A DNA stretch of 64,000 bases. Source: Lewinella sp. JB7. Its GTDB lineage: Bacteria > Bacteroidota > Bacteroidia > Chitinophagales > Saprospiraceae. Within the stretch, counting starts at the first letter, position 1. Each line of letters starts with the position of its first letter. Below are positions 26,196 through 35,879 of this stretch, piece by piece. Position numbers and translations under genes: made by a program. The stretch lies in NCBI RefSeq assembly GCF_024297185.1, contig NZ_JANCTD010000002.1, positions 496,001 to 560,000 on the forward strand, read 5' to 3'. The notes below the pieces were generated by a model. It was given only the letters and a program-made list of their open reading frames with translations, did not search any database and was not told the origin of the DNA.

Positions 26196-26729
26196 TCAAT
26201 TCTCGACTTCCTCCCGCAATTCCTGCAGATAATTGTTCAGCCGTTCCATCGGTTTGACGATCGCCACCCGGCCCGACCGGACAAATTCGTAGATGCCGAC
26301 TTGCCGCAGTTCCGTCAGTAAGGCTTCGGTTTCGTATTCGTGACCGGTCTTTTCGATGACCACGAATTCCGGTTCGATCAGCAGTACCCGGGCATTGTGA
26401 CGCCGGATCATCATCTCCACTTCGTTTCCGTTGCTGAAGACCTCGATCGGCACCTTATAGAGCGCGATCTCCTGGTACACGATGTCCTTCTCTTCGTAAT
26501 AAAAGGCCTTGAGGACATCGACCTGTTTATCAAGTTGGGCCACGAGCTTGATCACCATTTCCTCGGTCACGTCGACCACGATCGTGAACCGGTGAATGGA
26601 TTCGTCGCTACTCGCGCTGGTCGTCAGGCTGTTGATGTTCAGGTTGCGGCGGTTGAAGATGCCGACCACCCGGGAGAGCAATCCGGTCTGATCCTCGGTG
26701 AATACGGTAATGGTGAAAGAGCGGGTCAT
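26196..26729 (-). CDS. ilvN: Acetolactate synthase small (regulatory) subunit
   Basis: The 177-residue regulatory subunit binds branched-chain amino acids and modulates the catalytic subunit. The N-terminal ACT domain reads FTITVFTEDQTGLLSRVVGI, then FNRRNLNINSLTTSASSDE. A second domain follows with IYEFVRSGRVAIVKPMERLN at the C-terminus. The length fits the larger IlvH-type family. The ATG at 26727-26729 is preferred to the GTG at 26735. It is located 50 bp downstream of the catalytic subunit gene. Confidence 0.92.
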   Translation of the reverse strand: MTRSFTITVFTEDQTGLLSRVVGIFNRRNLNINSLTTSASSDESIHRFTIVVDVTEEMVIKLVAQLDKQVDVLKAFYYEEKDIVYQEIALYKVPIEVFSNGNEVEMMIRRHNARVLLIEPEFVVIEKTGHEYETEALLTELRQVGIYEFVRSGRVAIVKPMERLNNYLQELREEVEN

Positions 26730-26779
26730 ACACACACAAATTTGGGGGCGGGAACGCAGGTGCCGTGTCGGTCGGATTA

Positions 26780-28534
26780 TCAGAGATCTTCCGGACCAAG
26801 AATTACTTCACTGATGGCTTTTCCGCTGGGGACCATGGGGAACACGTTGTCTTCCTTGACCGTATGACAGTGCAGCAAATAGGGGCCTTCGTGGGCGAGC
26901 ATCTCGGCGATTGCCGCGGGAACTTCGGCGGGGTCCCGTATCGTGCGCCCCGGCACTCCGAAGCCCCGGGCGATGGTCACGAAATCCGGGTTCTGCAACT
27001 CCACCGAGCTGTACCGCCGGCGGTGGAAGAGTTCTTGCCACTGACGCACCATGCCCAGGAAATTATTGTCGAGCAGCACGATCTTCACGCCGACGTTCCA
27101 CTGGGCGCACAGACCGAGCTCCTGAATGGTCATCTGGAAGCCACCGTCTCCGATGAAGGCCACCACCTCCCGGGAAGGATCGGCGTACTTCGCTCCGAAT
27201 GCCGCGGGGAGGCCGTAGCCCATCGTACCCGCGCCGCCGGAGCTGACCCACTGATCGTGCCCCTTATAGTCGTAATAGCGGGCGGCCATCATCTGGTGCT
27301 GTCCGACGTCGGTGGCCACGATGGCCTTTCCGTCCGTTTGATTACTGACCTCCCGAATTACCTGACCCATGCGGATTTGCCCGTCACTAGTGGGCGCTAT
27401 GGCCTCCCGGATGACGCGCTGCTCCTCAATGCGGGCGCATTCGTCGAAGCGAGCTACCCACTCCGGATAGGATTTCCGGTCGACCATGGGCAGTAACAAC
27501 TCCAGGACCTCCCGTGCATCACCCAATACCGGTGCCTCCGCCCTTACGTTCTTATTGATTTCAGCGGGGTCGACCTCGATGTGTACGACCTTGCTGTCCG
27601 GCAAGTACTTGGAGAGCAGTCCGGTTACCCGATCGTCAAACCGCATTCCGATGGCTACGATCACGTCCGATTCGTTCTGCAGCAGATTCGGGCCGTAATT
27701 GCCGTGCATGCCCAGCATGCCGGTGAACAGCGGGTGATCGTTGGGGATCGCGGACAGACCGTGGCAGGTAGCTCCTACCGGAATTCCGGTTTTCTCTACA
27801 AACTCGCGGAATATCGGTTGGGCGTGGGCAATATGGATGCCGTGACCCGCGAGGATCATGGGTCGCTCGGCGCCGTTGATCAGATCCGCCGCGGCCCGCA
27901 GCTGGGACCGCTTCGGTTTATTGTGGGGTACGTAGCTGCGAATGGCTAGTTCTTCGGGATAAAAGAAGTCGACCATGGCCAACTGGGTATCCTTGGTGAT
28001 GTCAATGACTACCGGTCCCGGCCGTCCGCTGTTGGCGATGAAAAAGGCCTTTTTCATCACCCAACCGATCTCCTCCGGCTTCGTGATCTGGTAATTCCAT
28101 TTCGTTACCGGGATAGTACTGTTGACCACATCCACCTCCTGGAAGGCGTCGCTTCCCAGTAAGAATCCCGGCACCTGGCCGGTGATGGCTACGATGGGCA
28201 GGGAATCTAGCTGAGCGTCGCACAGTCCGGTAATCAGATTCGTGGCACCCGGCCCCGAAGTGGCCATGCACACACCGGTTTTCCGCTTTATTCGCGCGTA
28301 TCCCTCCGCGGCGTGAATGGCTCCCTGCTCGTGGCGGGGCAGAATGTGCGTGATCCGGTCCTCGTAATCGATGAGAGCATCGTACACGGGCATGATCGCG
28401 CCGCCGGGGTAACCGAAGATCGTATCCACGCCTTCATTCACCAGACACTGCAGGAGCGCGTGGGCACCTGACATGCGTACGGTAGCTGCATCGCCGTTGT
28501 GGGTTGCGGATAGCTTGCTGATGGAATGTGTCAT
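26780..28534 (-). CDS. ilvB: Acetolactate synthase large (catalytic) subunit
   Basis: This is a ThDP-dependent enzyme of 584 residues that condenses pyruvate with pyruvate or 2-oxobutyrate, the first common step of Val/Leu/Ile synthesis. It has [15 protein letters not shown] and the catalytic-Glu block [14 protein letters not shown]. Then come [20 protein letters not shown] and the ThDP/Mg motif [13 protein letters not shown] ending at LLDNN. A FAD-binding middle domain is present. The order ilvD-ilvB-ilvN is conserved, with 24 bp to ilvD. Confidence 0.95.
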   Translation of the reverse strand: MTHSISKLSATHNGDAATVRMSGAHALLQCLVNEGVDTIFGYPGGAIMPVYDALIDYEDRITHILPRHEQGAIHAAEGYARIKRKTGVCMATSGPGATNLITGLCDAQLDSLPIVAITGQVPGFLLGSDAFQEVDVVNSTIPVTKWNYQITKPEEIGWVMKKAFFIANSGRPGPVVIDITKDTQLAMVDFFYPEELAIRSYVPHNKPKRSQLRAAADLINGAERPMILAGHGIHIAHAQPIFREFVEKTGIPVGATCHGLSAIPNDHPLFTGMLGMHGNYGPNLLQNESDVIVAIGMRFDDRVTGLLSKYLPDSKVVHIEVDPAEINKNVRAEAPVLGDAREVLELLLPMVDRKSYPEWVARFDECARIEEQRVIREAIAPTSDGQIRMGQVIREVSNQTDGKAIVATDVGQHQMMAARYYDYKGHDQWVSSGGAGTMGYGLPAAFGAKYADPSREVVAFIGDGGFQMTIQELGLCAQWNVGVKIVLLDNNFLGMVRQWQELFHRRRYSSVELQNPDFVTIARGFGVPGRTIRDPAEVPAAIAEMLAHEGPYLLHCHTVKEDNVFPMVPSGKAISEVILGPEDL

Positions 28535-28558
28535 AGCACGAGACGGTTTACGATTGAT

Positions 28559-30241
28559 CTAGAGGTCCGTTACACAGCCCAGGGAGGCACTGCTGACGGA
28601 GCGGGCGTACTTTTTCAGTACACCGAAGGTGGCCTTTAGCGCGGGGGCCTTCCACCGGCCCCGGCGGGCCCGGAGCGTGGCTTCATCCACTTCTAAGTTA
28701 AGGACATTATTGTCGGCATCAATGTTGATGATATCGCCGTCCTCGACGAGTGCCAGGAGGCCACCAACCTGAGCTTCGGGGCTGATGTGACCCACTACGA
28801 AACCGTGGGTACCTCCGCTGAAGCGACCATCGGTAATGAGGGCGACCTTTTTTCCGAGCCCCTGTCCCATAATCTCGCTGGTCGGCTTCAGCATTTCCGG
28901 CATTCCAGGACCGCCCCGCGGACCGCAGTAGCGAATCACCACGACGTCGCCTTCCTTGATCTCCCGGTTGCGGATGGCCGTGTTGGCTTCCGGTTCGGAA
29001 TCAAATACCCTGGCGGGCCCCATGAAGCGGGTGCCCTCCTTGCCGGTGATTTTCGCCACCGAGCCCTCGGCCGCCAGATTGCCGTAGAGGATCTGCAGGT
29101 GGCCGGTAGCCTTGATCGGTTGGTCGAAGGGGCGCACGATGTCCTGTCCCTCCCGTAGCCCCTCCACTTCGAGTAGGTTCTCGGCGATGGTCTTGCCAGT
29201 CACGGTCATGCAGTCCCCGTGTAGCATGCCGCGCAGCAATAGTTCCTTCATGACGGCCGGTACCCCGCCTACGTAGTAAAGGTCTTCCATTACGTACCGC
29301 CCACTGGGCTTCAGGTCCGCGAGGAAGGGGGTGCGGTCGCTGATGCGCTGGAAATCGTCGATGGTAATGTCTACCCCCGCGGTCCGGGCGATGGCCAGCA
29401 GGTGCAGCACGGCATTGGTGCTACCGCCGAGGACGGTCAACGTGACGATCGCGTTCTCGAAGGCCTCACGGGTCAGGATGTCAAGTGGTTTGATGTCCTG
29501 CCGGAGCAAATTGAGCATATACTCCCCCACCCTGGCGGTATCGGCCGCTTTATCGGGATGGTTAGCGGGGATGCTGCTGTTGTAGGGAAGGGCCATGCCC
29601 ATCGCTTCGATGGCGGTGGCCATCGTGTTAGCCGTATACATCCCGCCGCAGGCTCCGGATCCCGGGCAGGCGTGGCGGACTACGTTGTGATGTTGCTCCT
29701 GCGAAAGTTGTCCGGCGCGGAACTGACCGAGGGTTTCGAAGGCGGAAACGATGTCGAGTTTTTCCTCTTCGTAACAGCCCGGGCTGATGGTGCCGCCGTA
29801 CACCAGGATCGCCGGCCGGTTGAGCCGGCACAGTGCGATCATAGCACCGGGCATGTTCTTGTCGCAGCCGACCACCGTAACGACCGCGTCGTACCACTGC
29901 GCTCCGGCGACCGTCTCGATGCTGTCGGCGATCACGTCGCGGCTGGGTAGGCTGAAGCGCATACCGTCCGTACCCATGCTCATACCGTCGCTGACGCCGA
30001 TCGTATGGTAGATCAGTCCCAGGAGTTCGCTTTCCTTATTGATGCCCTGTTTGACCTCTTCGGCGAGGCCATTCAGGTGCATGTTGCAGGGATTGCCTTC
30101 CCATCCCGTGGAGGCGATTCCTACTTGTGCCTTGTCCATATCGGCATCGGACAGACCGATGGCATAGAGCATGGCCTTCGCGGCGGGCTGTTCGGGATTA
30201 CTGGTTACGTTGCGGCTGTACTGGTTCAGTGGTCGGATCAT
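28559..30241 (-). CDS. ilvD: Dihydroxy-acid dehydratase
   Basis: This iron-sulfur enzyme of 560 residues dehydrates 2,3-dihydroxy acids to 2-keto acids in Val/Ile synthesis. Cluster ligands appear in [22 protein letters not shown] and [18 protein letters not shown]. The C-terminal part has [20 protein letters not shown]. The start is ATG at 30239-30241, matching the family's N-terminus ([19 protein letters not shown]). The frame stays open further upstream, but that part runs through a hairpin and U-tract, which I interpret as a leader rather than coding. First gene of the ilv operon. Confidence 0.95.
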   Translation of the reverse strand: MIRPLNQYSRNVTSNPEQPAAKAMLYAIGLSDADMDKAQVGIASTGWEGNPCNMHLNGLAEEVKQGINKESELLGLIYHTIGVSDGMSMGTDGMRFSLPSRDVIADSIETVAGAQWYDAVVTVVGCDKNMPGAMIALCRLNRPAILVYGGTISPGCYEEEKLDIVSAFETLGQFRAGQLSQEQHHNVVRHACPGSGACGGMYTANTMATAIEAMGMALPYNSSIPANHPDKAADTARVGEYMLNLLRQDIKPLDILTREAFENAIVTLTVLGGSTNAVLHLLAIARTAGVDITIDDFQRISDRTPFLADLKPSGRYVMEDLYYVGGVPAVMKELLLRGMLHGDCMTVTGKTIAENLLEVEGLREGQDIVRPFDQPIKATGHLQILYGNLAAEGSVAKITGKEGTRFMGPARVFDSEPEANTAIRNREIKEGDVVVIRYCGPRGGPGMPEMLKPTSEIMGQGLGKKVALITDGRFSGGTHGFVVGHISPEAQVGGLLALVEDGDIINIDADNNVLNLEVDEATLRARRGRWKAPALKATFGVLKKYARSVSSASLGCVTDL

Positions 30242-30288
30242 AGAAGTAGGTAAGTAAAAAAGCCGCCCCCGCAGGAGGAGACGGCCAT
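30238..30288 (-). promoter_or_regulatory. Candidate ilv leader: 16-codon ORF spanning a terminator hairpin, overlapping the ilvD start
   Basis: On the minus strand an ATG at 30288 opens a 16-residue peptide, [16 protein letters not shown]. Its TGA overlaps the ilvD ATG (ATGA). The first half encodes a 9-bp hairpin followed by six T; the last codons before the stop include three consecutive Leu codons (CTA CTT CTA). GGTATTTTGTACC at about 30290-30302 resembles a -7 element one base short, which would start the mRNA at or near this ATG. An attenuation mechanism is inferred, not shown. Confidence 0.45.
30256..30285 (-). terminator. Hairpin plus U6 in the ilvD leader (attenuator candidate)
   Basis: The stem GCCGTCTCC (30285-30277) pairs with GGGGGCGGC (30270-30262) with two G-U pairs and a 6-nt loop. 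Six T follow (30261-30256). It has the form of an intrinsic terminator but lies 15 nt upstream of the ilvD start, where it could only act as a regulated stop. Confidence 0.6.
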
Positions 30289-30375
30289 TGGTACAAAATA
30301 CCACAATCGGCGCGGGGCCTTCAAATCGGTATTTATAAGAATTACGACGGCAAGAATCGCCGGAACCGGCAAGGG

Positions 30376-31017
30376 TCAGTACCGCTTCTTGTCCAGGCGA
30401 AAAGTAGCCTGAACGCCGATCTGCACGGTCGTCAGGCGGCCGTTGACGCCTTCCGCGACATCACCGCTTTCGTCCACCGACCCGGTATCCGTAAAGTCGG
30501 CGAGCGTGTGGCGGACCGAGACTAAGGGAGTCAGGGTCAGCAGGTTACTCACCCCGAAGTCGATACCGATACCAGCGCCCACGTTCGGTACGATTTTGTT
30601 CTGTACGGCCGTGTTCTCCCCCTCCGCCCGGTGATGGTTGGCTAGTCCGGGAGATACCTGAATGAAGAGTCCTTTCTGTAGCTGCGGTCCTTGCTTACCG
30701 AAGGTCGGACAATCACAATCGGTCCCGAAGTCGAAGGGATAGACGTTCGTTTTGAACTGAAATCCGTATTCCGACCAGGGCGTTTCTCCCCCCGTGGAAG
30801 CGTAATACACGGTCGGTAAAAACTCCACCCGCTTCTTCGGGAGTCGGAACCAGTAATTCAGGGCGATCTCCGCTCCGTCTCCGTATTCCAGATCTAAAAC
30901 GCTCCCCCCCGCCCGGGTATACGCGTCGTTGAAGTTGCGGAAACCGGTCACGCCGATTTGGGCGGAAGCGGTAGCCGCCACGACGGATAGTAGGAGGGAA
31001 AGTACGAGCGTGCGCAT
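30376..31017 (-). CDS. Outer-membrane beta-barrel protein
   Basis: This 213-residue exported protein has a signal peptide ([20 protein letters not shown]). The mature part has alternating hydrophobic strands ending with the barrel-type terminal strand [28 protein letters not shown] loop and [20 protein letters not shown] are visible. It resembles the small PorT/OmpA-like barrels of Bacteroidota, but no specific subfamily is recognised. It is read toward ilvD's upstream region and is divergent from the metallophosphoesterase gene, with 189 bp between starts. Confidence 0.7.
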   Translation of the reverse strand: MRTLVLSLLLSVVAATASAQIGVTGFRNFNDAYTRAGGSVLDLEYGDGAEIALNYWFRLPKKRVEFLPTVYYASTGGETPWSEYGFQFKTNVYPFDFGTDCDCPTFGKQGPQLQKGLFIQVSPGLANHHRAEGENTAVQNKIVPNVGAGIGIDFGVSNLLTLTPLVSVRHTLADFTDTGSVDESGDVAEGVNGRLTTVQIGVQATFRLDKKRY

Positions 31018-31174
31018 GGGGAAATATTGTGATGCGTGAAACGGATTCACCCGGTCGGCAAGTACCTAACCGCTCAGCTCGTTGGTAGTTTTCGTTGCTC
31101 CCGCGTCCCCGCCCGAATGACCCGATGCGGGCGCCTTAACGGGAGTTAACAAACTTCGCGTGCCTAAAGGGGGT

Positions 31175-31182
31175 TAACTTTG
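31175..31182 (+). promoter_or_regulatory. TAnnTTTG -7 element (TAACTTTG) of the metallophosphoesterase gene
   Basis: An exact -7 match lies 24 nt before the TTG start at 31207, in a 189-bp divergent intergenic region. No well-spaced -33 TTG is obvious. Confidence 0.45.
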
Positions 31183-31206
31183 GTGTAATCAACTCTACCC
31201 ATCCCC

Positions 31207-32286
31207 TTGCTTCCCCTCCTCATTTTCAGCGTTTTAACCGGACGCATCGATAGTTTGCCGCCCGATGGTCCCTACCTGACCTACGAGGATTCCGTGGTCG
31301 TAGCCCGCTGGGTGGACACGGAGGATCGCACTGAAGGCTCGATCGTCTTTCGCCCCGAAAACTTCGATCAGCTTCCGGACTTTGCGTCCTTTCGCCCCGA
31401 AATGGTGGATCCGGACCGCGATTTTTCCCGGCAGACCGACATCCGATTCGAGAACGTGAAACGGGTAGCGGCGCTGAGTGATATTCACGGACAGTTTGAC
31501 ACCGGCATACAGTTGCTCGCCGCCAACGGCATCATCGACGCGCAGCAGCGCTGGAGTTTTGGAGATGGCCACCTGGTGATCGTAGGGGATATCTTCGACC
31601 GGGGGGACCAAGTGACCGAACTGCTCTGGCTCATCCACAACCTGGAGATCGAGGCCGAGCAGGTCGGCGGAAGGGTCCACTTTCTTCTCGGCAATCACGA
31701 AACCATGACGCTGGAGGGAGACGAACGCTATCTGAACGAAAAGTATCGGGTAACCAGCGGTATGACGGGCAAATTCTACCGTGAACTGTACGGCCCGAAC
31801 GCCTATCTGGGGCGCTGGCTGCGGAGTCTACCCCTCGCCGTGGAAATCAACGGAACGGTCTACATCCACGGAGGCCTAAGCCGGGCAATGGTCCGGGAAG
31901 TGAGCAGTATCGACCGGCTGAACGAACTCTATCATGAGTACCTCATCGATTCCGACGATTTGCGGGAGACCATCCACAACAACTCCCGTCTTGATCTAAT
32001 GTACGGCCGCCAGGGGCCCCTCTGGTACCGGGGATACTTCAGCCGTAACAGTTTCGGGATCAAAGACCTCAACTACGTTCTCAAGAAGATCGGCGCCCAG
32101 CGCATCGTCGTGGGGCATACGAGTTTCACCGCCGTTCAGGGATTTTACGACAACCGCGTGATAGCCGTGGATTCCAGCATCAAATTTGGCGGAGTCGGGG
32201 AGATCCTGATTATGGAGAATAATGATTATTTTAGGGGGACTATCTCCGGGGAAAAAATCCCGCTGGAGTCCTCATCCACGAAGTAA
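31207..32286 (+). CDS. Metallophosphoesterase (calcineurin-like, Shewanella-phosphatase type)
   Basis: This is a 359-residue PPP-type phosphoesterase. The metal-binding motifs are ALSDIHGQFD (GDxHG-like), IVGDIFDRGDQ (GDxxDRG) and LLGNHETM (GNHE). Later His ligands are in VYIHGGLSRAM and VVGHTSFTAVQG. An N-terminal hydrophobic stretch (LLIFSVLTG) hints at export. No ATG is available after the in-frame stop at 31186-31188, so TTG at 31207 is the start. The stop codon TAATG overlaps the ATG of the CotH-like gene, implying coupled expression of the two. Confidence 0.82.
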   Translation: MLPLLIFSVLTGRIDSLPPDGPYLTYEDSVVVARWVDTEDRTEGSIVFRPENFDQLPDFASFRPEMVDPDRDFSRQTDIRFENVKRVAALSDIHGQFDTGIQLLAANGIIDAQQRWSFGDGHLVIVGDIFDRGDQVTELLWLIHNLEIEAEQVGGRVHFLLGNHETMTLEGDERYLNEKYRVTSGMTGKFYRELYGPNAYLGRWLRSLPLAVEINGTVYIHGGLSRAMVREVSSIDRLNELYHEYLIDSDDLRETIHNNSRLDLMYGRQGPLWYRGYFSRNSFGIKDLNYVLKKIGAQRIVVGHTSFTAVQGFYDNRVIAVDSSIKFGGVGEILIMENNDYFRGTISGEKIPLESSSTK

Positions 32287-33251
32287 TGCGTTACCTGCTT
32301 TGCTGGCTCATCTTTGGTTCCCTGGTCGCGGGGGCCCAACCCTCGCTCTTCGACGAGCTGTGGGCCGGCGGGGATACGGTTACTATTGAGTTGGAAACGG
32401 ACTGGAAGAAGCTCCTTCGCCACAAGAAGGATAAGGTCTACCAACCTACCACCCTGCGGGTCGGGGGGCACGCGCTGGCCGGGCGCGTTCGCAGTCGGGG
32501 CCACATTCGCCTGGAGGTATGTCGCTATCCCTCACTAAAGATTAAGCTGGATAAAACACCGCTCGGGCAACTGGGCTACTCGGACCTGAACGACCTGAAA
32601 CTCGTGCTGCAGTGTTCGAACCGTACCATCGCGGATGGCTACCTCCGCCGGGAGAAGCTAATCTACGATCTGCACGCGCTCGTCAGCGATTATTACCACC
32701 GTACGGTGCCCATCCGACTGCTCGCGGGGAAGATGGAAATAGCCGGTTTCCTGATTGAGTCGGAAGAGCAACTAGCGGCCCGCTACAACGCCACCATCGT
32801 AAACTCCGATCAGGTGAGTACCCGGGGCCTGGAGCGCGGTGCCTACCTCAACATGTGCCTGTTCAACTACCTGGTCTTGAATACGGACTGGAATGTATTC
32901 AACCTGCATAACGTAGAATGCCTGAGCCTCAACGGCAGCCGCGATCTGATTCCGATCCCCTACGATTTCGACTACAGCGGCGTGGTATCGACCACCTACG
33001 CCGTGCCCCACGACGGCCATAATTTGCGGTCCGTTCACCAACCCAAGTGGCTGGGACGCCACGTCACGGAAGAAGAACTGAGCGCGGCGCTCATTCATTA
33101 CCGACACCGGAAGCAAGCACTCATCGACAAGGTCAGTACGTGTCCGGGCCTTCATCCCTCCCACCGGGAAAGAATACTCGACCGGATCGAGGACTTTTAC
33201 GACGCCATGAACGACCCCAAGGCCCTGCGTTCGTTCGTCGTTAGGGAGTGA
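32286..33251 (+). CDS. CotH-like kinase-fold secreted protein
   Basis: This is a 321-residue exported protein (signal MRYLLCWLIFGSLVAGAQ). The pattern LRVGGHALAGRVRSRGHIRL, SNRTIADGYLRREKLIYDLH, MEIAGFLIESEEQL and especially LNTDWNVFNLHNVE followed by LIPIPYDFDYSGVVSTTYAV resembles CotH/HipA-like kinase folds, with PYDFD as the likely metal-binding Asp site. CotH members phosphorylate secreted proteins, but that activity here is inference. Its ATG overlaps the phosphatase stop by 1 nt, and its own stop is 2 bp from the convergent DUF4159 gene. Confidence 0.55.
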   Translation: MRYLLCWLIFGSLVAGAQPSLFDELWAGGDTVTIELETDWKKLLRHKKDKVYQPTTLRVGGHALAGRVRSRGHIRLEVCRYPSLKIKLDKTPLGQLGYSDLNDLKLVLQCSNRTIADGYLRREKLIYDLHALVSDYYHRTVPIRLLAGKMEIAGFLIESEEQLAARYNATIVNSDQVSTRGLERGAYLNMCLFNYLVLNTDWNVFNLHNVECLSLNGSRDLIPIPYDFDYSGVVSTTYAVPHDGHNLRSVHQPKWLGRHVTEEELSAALIHYRHRKQALIDKVSTCPGLHPSHRERILDRIEDFYDAMNDPKALRSFVVRE

Positions 33252-33253
33252 CC

Positions 33254-33913
33254 TTATTGTTGAAAGGCGTATTCGATCAAATTGGCTCCCATCTGCAGGG
33301 CTGCCGCCCGCACCTCCGGCGGGTCGTTATGCACCGGCTCGTCTTCCCAACCGTCGCCCAGATCCGAGGAATACGAATAGAAACAAACCAGGCGCCCTTC
33401 CCAGATGAGGCCGAAACCCTGCGCCGGCTCCCCGTCGTGCTCGTGAATTTTGGGCACACCACCGTTAAATCTGTACGTCTGGTGGTACACGGGATGATCG
33501 AAGGGCAGCTCTACGAATTTCAGCTCCGGAAACACCCGTTCCATGGCTACCCGGACGTAAGAGTCCATCCCGTAGTTATCGTCGATGTGCAGAAAACCAC
33601 CCCCGATGAGATAGTTGCGCAAGTTTTCCGCCTCCGCCGCGGAGAACACGACGTTACCGTGCCCGGTCATGTGGACCCAGGGGTAATTAAATAATTCGGC
33701 GCTGCCGACGTCGACGGTCCCGTAGTCTACTTCGAAATCCGTCCCCAGCGCCTGATTGCAGAACCGGGCCAGGTTAGGCAAGGCGGTGGGATTCGCGTAC
33801 CAGTCTCCCCCGCCGTTGTACTTCAGGAGTGCCAGTTGTAAGCGGGCGGTGCCGGGGGGAGTCACCGAAGTAAGAAGCAAAAGGACGGGAACAAGGGCCA
33901 GAAGTTTTCGCAT
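33254..33913 (-). CDS. DUF4159-domain exported protein
   Basis: This 219-residue protein has a signal peptide (MRKLLALVPVLLLLTSVTPP). It shows the DUF4159 pattern: YNGGGDWYANPTALPNLARF, then LFNYPWVHMTGHGNVVFSAA, LRNYLIGGGFLHIDDNYGMD and FDHPVYHQTYRFNGGVPKIH. The fold is glutamine-amidotransferase-like and the function is unknown. It ends 2 bp from the convergent CotH-like gene and follows rsmE with a 6-bp gap, so it is probably cotranscribed with nfu and rsmE. Confidence 0.85.
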   Translation of the reverse strand: MRKLLALVPVLLLLTSVTPPGTARLQLALLKYNGGGDWYANPTALPNLARFCNQALGTDFEVDYGTVDVGSAELFNYPWVHMTGHGNVVFSAAEAENLRNYLIGGGFLHIDDNYGMDSYVRVAMERVFPELKFVELPFDHPVYHQTYRFNGGVPKIHEHDGEPAQGFGLIWEGRLVCFYSYSSDLGDGWEDEPVHNDPPEVRAAALQMGANLIEYAFQQ

Positions 33914-33919
33914 ACCTGT

Positions 33920-34657
33920 TTAACGTTCTTGGGGGCCACCCGGATTACTGAGCGCCTGCCAATTGACCATCTCCACGGCGTGAACCGCGGCGATGGCGGC
34001 CGTCTCCGTGCGCAAACGATGGGGTCCCAGACTGGCGAACGTCCAGCCGTGATCGCGGGCCATATCCGCCTCCGCCGGACTAAAGCCACCTTCGGGACCA
34101 ATGGCTACCTCTACGTTCGTACCGGGTAAAATCATTTGATGTAGCAATCGACTGCCCTGTTCTCCCAGGTAGGCCAGGTACTTCCGCGACGGGCTTTTCG
34201 TTTGCATCGCTTCTACAAAGGACACGGGTTCGGGAAGCTGCGGCAGCCAGGCTTTAAGGCTCTGCTTCATGGCGGACTCGATCACCCGCTGCAGCCGATC
34301 GGTCCGCAGCCGGGTACGCTGGGAATGCTCGGTAAAGATTGGCTGGATACGGTCGACACCCAGTTCGGTGGCCTTTTCCAGAATCCACTCGAAGCGGTCG
34401 ATATTTTTTGGGGGGGCTACGAGTAGGGTCAGCGCGTGACTGCTGCGCTGGTCTTCCCGACGGACGAGTTGCACGTCGAGCGTACAGTGTCGTTTAGAAA
34501 TATCCAAGATCAGACCGCTATACCACCCGCCCCGCCCGTCGACCAGGTCAATCGTGTCTCCCTCTCGACGACGCAAAACGCGCGCGGCGTGGATTGCTTC
34601 CGTTTCACGTAAAGCATGACGGCCGGGCGTCACATCCGGATCGAAAAATAACTGCAA
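33920..34657 (-). CDS. rsmE: 16S rRNA (uracil-1498-N3)-methyltransferase
   Basis: RsmE is a SPOUT methyltransferase for U1498 of 16S rRNA. The 245-residue protein shows the N-terminal PUA-like part (HAARVLRRREGDTIDLVDGR). It then has KNIDRFEWILEKATELGVDR and SMKQSLKAWLPQL, and the knot signature VAIGPEGGFSPAEADMARDH with LGPHRLRTETAAIAAVHAVE. The start is TTG at 34655-34657. It follows nfu with a 6-bp gap. Confidence 0.92.
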   Translation of the reverse strand: MQLFFDPDVTPGRHALRETEAIHAARVLRRREGDTIDLVDGRGGWYSGLILDISKRHCTLDVQLVRREDQRSSHALTLLVAPPKNIDRFEWILEKATELGVDRIQPIFTEHSQRTRLRTDRLQRVIESAMKQSLKAWLPQLPEPVSFVEAMQTKSPSRKYLAYLGEQGSRLLHQMILPGTNVEVAIGPEGGFSPAEADMARDHGWTFASLGPHRLRTETAAIAAVHAVEMVNWQALSNPGGPQER

Positions 34658-34663
34658 AGCCCT

Positions 34664-34912
34664 TTAGTTGACCGCTACTACGCCGTTGATCTGGGGTAGT
34701 CGGTTCTTCAGCGTCTGTTCGACGCCCGCCTTCATGGTCATGGCGGTCATCGAGCAACCGTTGCACGCACCCAACCACTTGATCTCCACGATCTGATCGT
34801 CGCTTACGTTCAGCACTTCGATATTGCCCCCGTCGATGGCGAGGTGAGGTCGGACCTCATCGAGCGCCGAATCCACACGGGTAATCAGATCTTGTCTTTC
34901 CTCGAGGGTCAT
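34664..34912 (-). CDS. NifU C-terminal-type Fe-S scaffold/carrier
   Basis: This is an 82-residue Nfu-domain protein. The [4Fe-4S]-binding CxxC is in LGACNGCSMTAMTMKAGVEQ, followed by the conserved LKNRLPQINGVVAV. It delivers Fe-S clusters in the cytoplasm. The ATG at 34910-34912 is chosen because an exact TAnnTTTG element lies between it and the possible upstream TTG at 34942, so the longer form would begin before transcription starts. Confidence 0.9.
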   Translation of the reverse strand: MTLEERQDLITRVDSALDEVRPHLAIDGGNIEVLNVSDDQIVEIKWLGACNGCSMTAMTMKAGVEQTLKNRLPQINGVVAVN

Positions 34913-34929
34913 GCGGGGTGGTTTGGGAA

Positions 34930-34937
34930 CAAATGTA
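34930..34937 (-). promoter_or_regulatory. TAnnTTTG -7 element (TACATTTG) of the nfu-rsmE-DUF4159 operon
   Basis: An exact minus-strand -7 match lies 17 nt before the nfu ATG. It decides the start codon, because the alternative TTG at 34942 lies upstream of it. Confidence 0.5.
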
Positions 34938-35118
34938 AACAATGTCAGGGTAGGTTATGGTTGAGCGGCCCGTCCGCGGCAAACGTGCACGCGGGGAATA
35001 CGTAGGCTGTTTCAGGTGGATTGTCGATGCAATTACCCTGATCATCGGGACTAGCCATGCATGTGCCCGCTTTTTCCGAACTTAAAGCACAACTTACCCC
35101 ACACACCAACTAAGCACC

Positions 35119-35868
35119 ATGCCCTTTCGCCTATCCGCCTGCATCCTTTTCCTCAGTATCTATGTCGCCACTCCCCTGGCGGGGCAGATCTCCAGCGGTA
35201 CGATCGATTACCTGGAACACCGGGATTTCCCCCTCTGGGAGGGCATGTCCATCGAACAAAAGAAACGAATGGAGCGCATGAAAGAGGAAGGGGCATTCGA
35301 CCAGTCCGGTAGACTCACCTTTACTTCGGACGCCTTCAGCTACCAGCAGTTACCGAAACAGGAGGACCCCCGTGGGCGCCGCGGCTGGTGGGGCGGGGAT
35401 ACGGAGAACCCCGACGTGTATTACACCTCGGTGGCGGACAGCCTCGTCACCGATCAGCGCCGCATCATGGACCGCACCTTTATCCTGGAAGATAAGTGGC
35501 TGGTCCCGGACTGGGAAATTCCGGCCAACCAGCAGGTGAACATGGCCTATACCCTCCCCAGCAAGGTGGCCTTCGCGGTCTCCGCCGAGGGGGATACCCT
35601 GACCGCTTATTTCAGCGAAACCATTCCCCTGGGCATCGGCCCCCGGGGATACGGAGGACTACCCGGTGCCATCGTCTACCTGAAAGTGGAAAACGAAGGC
35701 GCTTACACGGAATACACCATGACCACCATGCAACCTAATCCGGCCGAGCTGACGCTCAGCAAACCCACGGAGGGAGACCGGATGACCCGGGAGAAATTCG
35801 AAAAGGTTGCCGCTAAACGCCGGGAGGTGATGGAGCGACGACGCCGGGGCTGGGAACGCAACTATTGA
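35119..35868 (+). CDS. GLPGLI-family exported protein
   Basis: This 249-residue protein has a signal peptide (ACILFLSIYVATPLAGQ). The family motif appears as FSETIPLGIGPRGYGGLPGA, directly after the expected YxLPSKVAFAVSAEGDTLTAYF stretch. A charged C-terminal helix (REKFEKVAAKRREVMERRRR) ends it. Family members are periplasmic or surface proteins of unknown function, usually paired with an outer-membrane receptor, as here. The receptor start codon follows after 11 bp. Confidence 0.85.
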   Translation: MPFRLSACILFLSIYVATPLAGQISSGTIDYLEHRDFPLWEGMSIEQKKRMERMKEEGAFDQSGRLTFTSDAFSYQQLPKQEDPRGRRGWWGGDTENPDVYYTSVADSLVTDQRRIMDRTFILEDKWLVPDWEIPANQQVNMAYTLPSKVAFAVSAEGDTLTAYFSETIPLGIGPRGYGGLPGAIVYLKVENEGAYTEYTMTTMQPNPAELTLSKPTEGDRMTREKFEKVAAKRREVMERRRRGWERNY

Positions 35869-35879
35869 TCCGCACCATT

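Noticed and set aside
34913-34942. Longer nfu start at the TTG at 34942
   Set aside because: The exact -7 element lies inside this extension, so the transcript would start after it.
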